Shown piece by piece: positions 47,208 through 54,893 of a stretch of DNA of 64,000 bases. The position numbers and the translations under genes are program-made. Below the pieces are notes generated by a model that worked only from the letters and a program-made list of their open reading frames with translations, was not told the DNA's origin and made no database searches. This DNA is from an uncultured Bacteroidales bacterium (GTDB lineage: Bacteria; Bacteroidota; Bacteroidia; Bacteroidales; Paludibacteraceae), in assembly GCA_902799555.1 (NCBI GenBank), contig CADCBB010000007.1, forward strand, positions 1 through 64,000, read 5' to 3'. Each line of letters starts with the position of its first letter. The stretch's first letter is position 1.

Positions 47208-48907
47208 TAATCGATCTGTAAATCAAGATTCTCTTTCAGTTGGGCCAGTACAGGGTTAGCCTGTACCATGACGGCAAATTTCTCATCGGCGGTAAAGGCC
47301 ATCTGTTCCTGATTATACTCCGCGAGCACCAATTGCACCGTCAGCAGGTCATTCTTGAGTTTTTGGCGCAACTCGGCCATCAGTTTAGGCATAGCCGACC
47401 GCATCTGACTGAGTTGCCAGGGGTTCGGCATCTGTATCTGAGCCATGTTCTCCTCCACCAAAGTCGGGATATAGTTCTCTATCAGCTCCCGAAGACGCAA
47501 TTCCTCTTTATGGGTTGTAGCCAGACCAACCCACGCGTCTCTGAGTTGGTCAGCCGTAAAAGGGTTATTTTGCGGTGCTTGCGGTTCAGCGGCGGGTTTC
47601 GGCGCCTCAGCAGCCGGCTCTTCTTTCTTCTTCGGCCCGAGCCCTAAACCGATCTTAGGGATCTTTGGCATGACCGGAGCTGCAGCGGGCTGAGCCGTAG
47701 GCTGCGGGGCAGGCTTGTCTGCCGGCGTACTAGGAGCACTAGGAGTACTAGTCGTCCTTGGAGTATTAGGCTGACTAGTTTTGGGCGCCGGTTGCGCAGC
47801 CGGAATATTCTGCGGCACACCAAGTTGGGTCAATTTGATGAGAGCCAATTCAACCGTCAGGCGTTTATTCTTCGCCGTACGGTAATTGATATCGCAGGTA
47901 TTGAGAATGTCGAGGGCCTGGAAGATCCATACCGGAGCACAAAGTTGGGCTTGCGCCGCATAGCGTTGCCGGATCGCATCGCCGGTCTCCAGCAAGGTGA
48001 TCGTCTGCGGATCCTTACTCACCAGTACATCGCGCAGGTGTTGCGCCAGACCGGTGATGAATAAGCCGGCATCAAAACCGTGGTTCAGCACCTCGTTCAG
48101 CAGGAGCAACGCGCCCTTCACATCGTGCTGCAGGGCTTGCTCTACCAACTTGAAATAATAGTCGGCATTGAGCACATTCAGCACTTCTATCGTGCGTTCG
48201 TAAGTAATGTTATTTCCGCAGAAAGCCACCAGTTGGTCGAAGATCGACAGGGCATCACGCATACCGCCGTCCGCTTTCTGTGCCACGACATTGAGTGCCC
48301 CTTCGTCTGCTGTTACCCCTTCCGATGCCGCCACTTTCTGCAGGTACGCGATTGTGTCTTGCACCGTGATGCGGTTGAAGTCATAGACCTGACAACGACT
48401 GAGAATCGTCGGCAGCACCTTATGTTTCTCCGTGGTCGCGAGGATGAAGATAGCGTATGAGGGCGGCTCTTCGAGGGTCTTCAATAAGGCATTGAAAGCG
48501 CCTGCCGAGAGCATGTGTACCTCGTCGATGATATAGACGGAGTACTTACCGATCTGCGGCGGGATACGCACCTGGTCGATGAGGTTGCGGATGTCCTCCA
48601 CGGAGTTATTCGATGCCGCATCCAGCTCGTGAATGTTAAACGACCGCTGCTCATTGAAGGCCTTGCACGACTCGCATTCGTTGCAGGCATCAAAACCGTT
48701 CTGCGGATTGAGGCAGTTAATGGTCTTGGCGAAGATACGCGCACAAGTGGTCTTACCTACTCCACGCGGACCGCAGAAGAGGTACGCATGAGCCAGACGG
48801 TTCTGACGAATCGCGTTCTGCAAGGTCTGCGTCAAGGCTTGCTGACCTACCACTGACTCAAAGGTCTGCGGCCTGTACTTACGCGCCGAAACTACATAAT
48901 TGTCCAT
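47207..48907 (-). CDS. dnaX: DNA polymerase III subunit gamma/tau
   Basis: Clamp-loader ATPase. 566 residues with RKYRPQTFESVVGQ, Walker A GPRGVGKTTCARIFAK, the zinc module CNECESC, DEVHML, and sensor LATTEKHKVLPTILSRC. After about residue 375 comes a Pro/Ala/Thr linker (about 380-450), part of which (TPRTTSTPSAPSTP) is encoded by a CTAG-rich repeat at 47727-47780; the C-terminal tau-like part follows. Its start overlaps the phosphopantetheinyl transferase end by 29 bp. Confidence 0.97.
   Translation of the reverse strand: MDNYVVSARKYRPQTFESVVGQQALTQTLQNAIRQNRLAHAYLFCGPRGVGKTTCARIFAKTINCLNPQNGFDACNECESCKAFNEQRSFNIHELDAASNNSVEDIRNLIDQVRIPPQIGKYSVYIIDEVHMLSAGAFNALLKTLEEPPSYAIFILATTEKHKVLPTILSRCQVYDFNRITVQDTIAYLQKVAASEGVTADEGALNVVAQKADGGMRDALSIFDQLVAFCGNNITYERTIEVLNVLNADYYFKLVEQALQHDVKGALLLLNEVLNHGFDAGLFITGLAQHLRDVLVSKDPQTITLLETGDAIRQRYAAQAQLCAPVWIFQALDILNTCDINYRTAKNKRLTVELALIKLTQLGVPQNIPAAQPAPKTSQPNTPRTTSTPSAPSTPADKPAPQPTAQPAAAPVMPKIPKIGLGLGPKKKEEPAAEAPKPAAEPQAPQNNPFTADQLRDAWVGLATTHKEELRLRELIENYIPTLVEENMAQIQMPNPWQLSQMRSAMPKLMAELRQKLKNDLLTVQLVLAEYNQEQMAFTADEKFAVMVQANPVLAQLKENLDLQID
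47727..47780. repeat. CTAG-rich repeat inside dnaX
   Basis: GTACTAGGAGCACTAGGAGT and onward; four CTAG sites plus related TTAGG/TTGG units, in frame in the flexible linker. Confidence 0.85.
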
Positions 48908-49463
48908 ATGCTATACTGTATATATAATTGTCTTTCTCAAAAGTGTCCAATGTCCAATGTCCATTGTCCAATATCGTTTGGAGTTGTTCAAACGAATAGA
49001 TGCCTGTTCCTTGGGCTTTGACGATGGCCTCTTTCTGCGTCCAGAGGCGTGTAAACTTACGATCGTCCATCCCTACTCGCTCCTGCTCATTCATCGTTCG
49101 TTCGACGAGGTCCTCATTGGCATGCCGGATGGTCTCGATATCAATTCCTATCGGAGCATCATCGATCGCTACGGCAATACCGGCTTTGCAATGACTGATG
49201 CTAAAATAAAGGTGAAAGGTGAAAGGTGAAAGGTGAAAGGATGGTTTTCCATATTCATTATATTCCCATTCATCCATCAATCCTTTTTCTCGTTCATCCA
49301 ACATTTCATAGAGCATCAGCCAGCTCTTCAAACAGCAGAACTGCCCAAACGTATGCTTATACTTCAGCGCCTGCTCGCGTCGCTGTGCACTGACGAGGGG
49401 CAGCATGCGTTGCACCTCTGCCTCCGTACATTCCTCCATCTTATCAAAAACGACGACCTTCAT
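48879..49463 (-). CDS. 4'-phosphopantetheinyl transferase superfamily protein (Sfp-type)
   Basis: 194 residues. Transfers phosphopantetheine from CoA to carrier proteins. Motifs: FCCLKSWLML, YNEYGKP, FSISHCKAGIAVAI, GIDIE (Mg-binding Asp/Glu) and RLWTQKEAIVKAQGTGI. Between GKP and FSISH an insertion SFHLSPFTFHLY is encoded by four copies of the heptamer (49209-49240). It heads the dnaX-ygiQ-M23 segment and overlaps dnaX by 29 bp. The start MKVVVFDK at 49463 is used; upstream in-frame codons come from another heptamer array. Confidence 0.92.
   Translation of the reverse strand: MKVVVFDKMEECTEAEVQRMLPLVSAQRREQALKYKHTFGQFCCLKSWLMLYEMLDEREKGLMDEWEYNEYGKPSFHLSPFTFHLYFSISHCKAGIAVAIDDAPIGIDIETIRHANEDLVERTMNEQERVGMDDRKFTRLWTQKEAIVKAQGTGIYSFEQLQTILDNGHWTLDTFEKDNYIYSIAYGQLCSFGA
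49209..49240. repeat. Heptamer array inside the phosphopantetheinyl transferase gene
   Basis: AGGTGAA repeated four times without change, in frame. Read on the minus strand it encodes alternating FHLSPFT units. Confidence 0.92.
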
Positions 49464-49491
49464 CCTTTCACCTTTCACCTTTCACCTTTCC
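49464..49491. repeat. Heptamer array between the transferase and RND pump genes
   Basis: CCTTTCA repeated three to four times. It supplies the last codons (GKGER) and the TGA stop of the RND pump. Confidence 0.9.
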
Positions 49492-52400
49492 CATGCACTT
49501 TCCAATACACCACCGGCAGGATAGTCACTGTCAGCGGTAAGGTAAAGATCGTTCCAAAACAGATCACGACGCCCATCGGCATCCAGAGGCTGGTCGCGGC
49601 GATGATCATCGGCAACACACCCAAGGCCGTCGTAGCGGAGGTGAGGAACACCGGTCTCATCCGTCGTATACCGGCATAGAAAGCCGCTTCCCGATAGGTC
49701 ATATGTTTGTATTTGCGGCAGTCCTCCGCGTACTCGTACATCATGATCGCGTTGCGCACGATGATGCCGATGAGGCTGACGATACCTAAGACTGCCGTGA
49801 TGGATATATCCAGGTCAAAGAGCCACAGCCCTGCCATCGAACCGAAGAGGCAGAGGATGGCGCTGGAGAGGGTAAGCAAAGCGAGGCCTATCTTACCGAA
49901 ATGGTAGAGCAGCAAGAGGAGCATCACCGCCAAAGCGGCCACGATGGACCATAAGATCTGCGGGATGAGCAAGCCGTTGATCTCAGTCAGACCACCATAC
50001 GCGATCGTCACGCCTTCCGGCAGTTCAGTCAGATGGCTATCGATCCATGCTTTCACTTTCTTCTCCGCCGACACTTGACTGACCGTACCGCGCAGGTCCG
50101 CACCAATGGTGATCGTTCGCACGGCATTCCGCCGTTCGAGATCGGTATGATGCCATGCGGGTTCGAGGCTTGCCACTTGGCGTAAGGGCACCCATACACC
50201 GGGTATAGCCGTCGGCACTTGCAGGTTCTCCAAGTCCTTCACACCCATCTGCTCCGTATGAGCGGTATAGAGTACGACCGGTACACCGTAACTGCCTTCG
50301 TAGAGCGTGGTGAGGGTCGCCCCTTGGGTCACTTGACGCAAGTAGAGCGAGAGCATGGTCTGCGTGATACCGAGGCGCGTTGCCTCGTCGGCCTTCAGCA
50401 CGATGCGCGTGGACGGCGCCACACGATCGTAGTCGCTATGCACCCATACTAACTCGGGTTGACGCACCATAAAACGGTATATACTATCCGCGATAGGCGC
50501 CAAGGTCTCCCATTCGTCACCCCGCACACGGATCTCCAGCGGGTTCTTCACCGCCTGGTAGTCCAGCTGTTTGAACCGCGCATAGGCGTTCGGGAAATAG
50601 TTCTCGTATTTCGGGCCGTACTCCTTGAGGATATGAGCAGTCGCTTTGCTGGAGGGTGTATTAACGATCAACTGCGCATAGTTAGGCGCCGGCGTCTGCG
50701 GGGTGTAGGTCGCATGGAAACGAGGGCTGGACTGCCCGATAAAAGCGGTCACGCTCTGCACGCGTTTGTCTTGGCGTAAGATAGAAGCCAAGGAGTCCGC
50801 CACGGCAGCACTCTCTTCGACCGTTGCACCGTCCCGTAAGTGGATCTCCACGGCGAAGAACTCGCGCTCGGCCTTGGGCAGCAATTGGAGGTTTCGGTTA
50901 AAGAGCAGCACGATACCGATGGTCGTCGCACCGCCTAAGAGCAGCCACACGATGAACGGATGCTCAAAACAAGCGGTCAGCCCTTTCTTATACGCCGCCT
51001 GCAACCAAGCGAAGAAACGGTTCTGGATACGCTCCACGGCGTTCAGCTCATCGGCTTTGCGCAAACGGATATAACGGAATGACAGGAAAGGCGTCACCCA
51101 GGTGGCATAGAAGATACTGGCAACGAGGGCATAGAGGACCGCCCAGGGGAAGTACTGCACGAACTCGCCCAAGGGCCCCGTGATGATGCGGGTCATGGGG
51201 AAGAACATTCCGCAGATGGCCATCGTAGCGAGGGACATCGGCACGAACAAAAGACTCGTACTGACGTTGGCTGCGTACCAGCGCGAATGATGACGATCCA
51301 GGTAGTTGGTGTAGCCGTCAATGACAATAACCGAATCATCAACGATCATTCCGAGCACGAAGATCAGCGCCGCCAGCGTGACCGTATTCAGTTCGATACC
51401 TGTGATATACATCAAGCCGACACAGATCGCCGTGCATACCGGCAGGCCGGTAGCTGCCACGAGGGCGGTACGGAGCGGGAAGAGCATCAGCATCACGGCA
51501 ATGACCACCAGGATGGAGATGAGGATATCCCTTAAGAAAGAGAGCACGGAGTCATGCACCACTTTGGGTTGGTCTGTAATGCGGTGGAATTGTATGTCAG
51601 GAGGCAAGAGAACTGCCGCCTCAGCCAGTTGTTTATCTACTTCTTCACCGAAGGCCACAATGTTATGGCCCGGCACCATTTCCATATTCAGGATCAGGCA
51701 GGTCCTACCGTCATACGTCACATACTGCGTCGGTTTCCGGTACCGACGGGTGACGGAGGCGATATCCTTGAGACGCAAGGTCGCACCACTGACGGGATCA
51801 GACCATACGATCTGTTCCTGCATCTCATATTCGGACTGATAAGGGATGAGTACCTGCAAGTTCTGTCCGCTCTGCTCACCGCCTACGGTACGCAAGCCCT
51901 GCAGGGCTAACTGCGTCTGCAGCACAGAGGGTTCGATGCCGTAACGGGATAGTTGCTCGAGGTCGATGGTGATCGCTATCTCTTCGGTCTGCTGACCCAT
52001 GATACGCAGTTTGCCCATCTCGGGAATGGTACGTAACTGCGAACATATCTGCCGGGTGTATTGCTCCAGTTCACGCGGACTGCGCTGGTCGCTCTCCACG
52101 GCGATGAGGATGGACGAAGTGTTACCGAAATCATCGATGAGCGCAGTCTGCAACACACCGGCCGGCATCTGAGTCTTCTGCAAAAGCGGAAGACCGGCGC
52201 GGATCTTATTCCACGCCACCTCATTATCGATATCCGCCATGCGCAGCATCACATAGACATACGCCATGCCGTCCTCGGAGATGCTGAAGGTGAGTTTCTT
52301 ATCCACCGCCTCGAAGGAGTTGATATAGTCCTCCAGCGGTATCGTCACCTGCTGCTCCACCTCATCGGCGGTAGCACCCGGGTAGAGCGCCACGACGAGC

Positions 52401-52546
52401 CCCTGCCGAATAGAGAATTGCGGAAACTCATCCTTGTTCATCCGCGGCAAGGACCATACACCAAAGGCCATCAGACCAATGAACAACGCCATCACGATTC
52501 CGTGATGCCGCATGGCTCCTTCTATGTGTTTACTCGTTTTTAACAA
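49475..52546 (-). CDS. RND efflux transporter permease
   Basis: 1,023 residues, the AcrB-like plan: helix 1 (about 15-32), periplasmic domain with LYPGATADEVEQQVTIPLEDYI, helices with DDSVIVIDGYTNYLDR, a second periplasmic half, and C-terminal helices with SLIGIIVRNAIMMYEYAEDC. Exports drugs or other small molecules driven by protons. Start codon is TTG at 52546; the next in-frame ATG would remove 11 residues. The adaptor gene lies 8 bp upstream. No TolC-like outer-membrane partner is in the window. The C-terminal KGER and the stop come from a heptamer array. Confidence 0.95.
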   Translation of the reverse strand: MLKTSKHIEGAMRHHGIVMALFIGLMAFGVWSLPRMNKDEFPQFSIRQGLVVALYPGATADEVEQQVTIPLEDYINSFEAVDKKLTFSISEDGMAYVYVMLRMADIDNEVAWNKIRAGLPLLQKTQMPAGVLQTALIDDFGNTSSILIAVESDQRSPRELEQYTRQICSQLRTIPEMGKLRIMGQQTEEIAITIDLEQLSRYGIEPSVLQTQLALQGLRTVGGEQSGQNLQVLIPYQSEYEMQEQIVWSDPVSGATLRLKDIASVTRRYRKPTQYVTYDGRTCLILNMEMVPGHNIVAFGEEVDKQLAEAAVLLPPDIQFHRITDQPKVVHDSVLSFLRDILISILVVIAVMLMLFPLRTALVAATGLPVCTAICVGLMYITGIELNTVTLAALIFVLGMIVDDSVIVIDGYTNYLDRHHSRWYAANVSTSLLFVPMSLATMAICGMFFPMTRIITGPLGEFVQYFPWAVLYALVASIFYATWVTPFLSFRYIRLRKADELNAVERIQNRFFAWLQAAYKKGLTACFEHPFIVWLLLGGATTIGIVLLFNRNLQLLPKAEREFFAVEIHLRDGATVEESAAVADSLASILRQDKRVQSVTAFIGQSSPRFHATYTPQTPAPNYAQLIVNTPSSKATAHILKEYGPKYENYFPNAYARFKQLDYQAVKNPLEIRVRGDEWETLAPIADSIYRFMVRQPELVWVHSDYDRVAPSTRIVLKADEATRLGITQTMLSLYLRQVTQGATLTTLYEGSYGVPVVLYTAHTEQMGVKDLENLQVPTAIPGVWVPLRQVASLEPAWHHTDLERRNAVRTITIGADLRGTVSQVSAEKKVKAWIDSHLTELPEGVTIAYGGLTEINGLLIPQILWSIVAALAVMLLLLLYHFGKIGLALLTLSSAILCLFGSMAGLWLFDLDISITAVLGIVSLIGIIVRNAIMMYEYAEDCRKYKHMTYREAAFYAGIRRMRPVFLTSATTALGVLPMIIAATSLWMPMGVVICFGTIFTLPLTVTILPVVYWKVHGKGER

Positions 52547-52554
52547 TGTACCAT

Positions 52555-53574
52555 TTACAATTTACAATCAACGGCACAACCGTTGTAAAGTTTCTGATAT
52601 CCCTCGGTGATCAGGATGTCGCCTTCTTGCAGGCCTTGCGTGATCCGTACACCGTCCGCTTGATAGCCGTCCACGGTGACGAGGCGTCGCGCAGCCTTGC
52701 CGTCTTCTGCCACCCATACCGTCGCGCCTTCCGGCTTCAACAACACACAATTCGCAGGAATGACGATATCCCCTTTCTCCTTTAACCTTTCACCTTTCAC
52801 CTTTACAACCGCTACCATGCCTGCTTTGAGTCCGGCGGCTTTGCCTTGGATATCGGCTACGACCTCATAGGTATGCGTGAGGGGATTCGCACTGATACCA
52901 CGTTCGGTAATCGTGACCGGCAGTTCGGCTTGGATCGCCTCACAGACCACTTGTCCCTTGTCCGGCAATGCACCTATTTCTGCTTCGGGAACGGTGAAGC
53001 GTACACTGAATGCACTGATATCGACAATCGAACAGAGGGTAGTACCGGGCAGAACAGTCTGACCGACCGCCATATTGAGGCCATCGACGACGCCGTCACA
53101 GGGTGCGGTAAGGGTACATTCTTTGAGTTGTTGTTGAGCGGCTTCGTAGAGAGACTGCGCCCGGGCTAATTGGCTCTCTATCTCGACCATCTTCTGGTCG
53201 GAGACGACACCTTTGTCATGCACCTTTGCCACACGGTCATGACCGTCTTGGGCATGCCGCAACGAAGCTTCCGCGGTACGGAGGGCATTCATCGCCTGCG
53301 TGTTATCGACCTCCAAGAGGGTCTGACCTTTGGTCACACGCTGACCGTTCTTCACCGCGATCGAGACTACTCGACCGGTGGTCTGCATACTAAGCGGCGT
53401 ACTATGCGCAGGTTCGATAGCGCCCACATAACGCGCTACCACCCCACCCGTCTGCGGCGCCACGACCATCGTCTTTACCTTGATAGGCGCCTGCTCCCGT
53501 CGGGCACTGTCATGCTTCGTGCACGAGCCAAGAAAAAGCAGTGCTAATAAGAATATATAACAACTTTTTTCCAT
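52555..53574 (-). CDS. RND efflux periplasmic adaptor (membrane fusion lipoprotein)
   Basis: 339 residues. Lipoprotein signal MEKSCYIFLLALLFLGSC. Adaptor domains: barrel-sandwich hybrid with lipoyl-like halves (RVVSIAVKNGQRVTKGQTLLEV and APCDGVVDGLNMAVGQTVLPG), helical hairpin (about 95-150), beta barrel and membrane-proximal domain. Near residue 255 a heptamer array gives KVKGERLKEKGD in a loop. The start is at 53574; the open frame continues upstream only as the shadow of the MATE gene, which it overlaps by 31 bp. Confidence 0.94.
   Translation of the reverse strand: MEKSCYIFLLALLFLGSCTKHDSARREQAPIKVKTMVVAPQTGGVVARYVGAIEPAHSTPLSMQTTGRVVSIAVKNGQRVTKGQTLLEVDNTQAMNALRTAEASLRHAQDGHDRVAKVHDKGVVSDQKMVEIESQLARAQSLYEAAQQQLKECTLTAPCDGVVDGLNMAVGQTVLPGTTLCSIVDISAFSVRFTVPEAEIGALPDKGQVVCEAIQAELPVTITERGISANPLTHTYEVVADIQGKAAGLKAGMVAVVKVKGERLKEKGDIVIPANCVLLKPEGATVWVAEDGKAARRLVTVDGYQADGVRITQGLQEGDILITEGYQKLYNGCAVDCKL
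52771..52805. repeat. Heptamer array inside the RND adaptor gene
   Basis: CCTTTAACCTTTCACCTTTC and neighbouring units, in frame, encoding VKVKGERLKEKG. Confidence 0.88.
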
Positions 53575-54893
53575 TCTACACTCAAATAAACCGATCGCGC
53601 TATCAGATGCGCGAAATAACCGATATACAGCGCCTGCGCACCGAGCCAACGATACGTAAGCAAATAGCCTGCCACAAAACCAACAGCCGCCCAGATCATC
53701 GCATTGCGGATCTGTTTGCCGGCCGTAGCACCTATATACACGCCGTCCCACATAAAGGCCAGCGCACTGATGAGCGGCATGGCGATGAGCCATCCGATAT
53801 ACTGCATCGCGGCTTCTATCACCGTCTCATCACTGGTCATCATTTCAATATTCGCACGCCCCAACACGCCGTAGATCAAGGAGAAGACCGCTCCTACTCC
53901 TATCGCCCACATAAAGAGGTGACGCACTACATCATCAATACCTTTCACCTTTAACCTTTCATCTTTCACCTCGCCAAACGCTTTCCCTACCAACGCTTCG
54001 CCGGCATAGGCAAAACCGTCCACGAAGAAGGAGAAGAACATAAAGAGCTTCATCATAATGCTGCTCACCGCCAACTCGGTGTCGCCGTACTGACTCGCCA
54101 AGCTGGTATAGCCCACATAGACGACCATGAAGCAGAGCGAACGGATGACCAAGTTACCGCTCAGCGACATCAATCGTTTGACTTCGTTCCATCTCATCGC
54201 GGCGATGATCTCCTTGAGACCGATATGAATGATGCCATACTTGATACAGAGGATACCGATCGCCAGCGTCAGTCCGCTGTACTGCGCGATGAGGGTACCG
54301 TGCGCGACACCGACTACGCCCAGCGGCGTATAGACAGCGAGGTAATAACTGGCGGCCATGTTCACGACGTTGACCAAGATATCGACCGCCATCGGACTTT
54401 TCGTATCCTGCATGCCGATGAACCAGCCCTTAAAAGTAAAGAGCATCAGGGTCGCAGGCGCCGCCCATATGCGCACGAAAAAATAATCGCGTGCTACCGC
54501 AGCCACTTCTGCCGAACAAGGCACGACAGCCAGCACCGCCGTCACAAACAACCATTGGATCGCCCATATCGCCAAAGCGGCTATCAGCGCGATCGTGATG
54601 CTCTGCGTGAGGATCTTCCGGCATTCCGGAGGAACCCTTTCACCTTTCACCTTTAACCTTTCACCTTTCCCATACGCTTGCGCGGTGAGACCGGACGTAC
54701 CGACCCGCAGGAAACCGAAGTTCCAATACAGCAAATCAAAGAGCATCGTACCGATGGCGATACCGCCTATCGCCGCAGCATCACTGAGATGTCCGACGAT
54801 AGCGGTATCGACTATTCCCACGAGGGGGATGGTAATGTTCGCCAAGATACTGGGTATGGCGAGCCGGAGTATGTCGCGATTAGAGCTCTGCAC
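53544..54893 (-). CDS. MATE family efflux transporter
   Basis: 449 residues, twelve helices; opening LRLAIPSILANITIPLVGIVDTAIVGHL is typical of the DinF-like branch. Exports cationic compounds with H+ or Na+. Two separate heptamer arrays are translated in cytoplasmic loops: GKGERLKVKGERVPPE (about 75-90) and EVKDERLKVKGIDD (about 307-320). Overlaps the pectinesterase end (14 bp) and the RND adaptor start (31 bp), so these transporters are probably expressed together. Confidence 0.95.
   Translation of the reverse strand: MQSSNRDILRLAIPSILANITIPLVGIVDTAIVGHLSDAAAIGGIAIGTMLFDLLYWNFGFLRVGTSGLTAQAYGKGERLKVKGERVPPECRKILTQSITIALIAALAIWAIQWLFVTAVLAVVPCSAEVAAVARDYFFVRIWAAPATLMLFTFKGWFIGMQDTKSPMAVDILVNVVNMAASYYLAVYTPLGVVGVAHGTLIAQYSGLTLAIGILCIKYGIIHIGLKEIIAAMRWNEVKRLMSLSGNLVIRSLCFMVVYVGYTSLASQYGDTELAVSSIMMKLFMFFSFFVDGFAYAGEALVGKAFGEVKDERLKVKGIDDVVRHLFMWAIGVGAVFSLIYGVLGRANIEMMTSDETVIEAAMQYIGWLIAMPLISALAFMWDGVYIGATAGKQIRNAMIWAAVGFVAGYLLTYRWLGAQALYIGYFAHLIARSVYLSVEWKKVVIYSY
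53941..53970. repeat. Heptamer array inside the MATE gene, copy 1
   Basis: CCTTTCACCTTTAACCTTTC then ATCTTTCACC, in frame. Confidence 0.88.
54636..54670. repeat. Heptamer array inside the MATE gene, copy 2
   Basis: Five CCTTTCA-like units in frame near the N-terminus of the transporter. Confidence 0.9.

Noticed and set aside
53575..53793. Longer version of the RND adaptor starting at 53793
   Set aside because: The extra 73 residues are the shadow of the MATE gene; the lipoprotein signal peptide begins at 53574.
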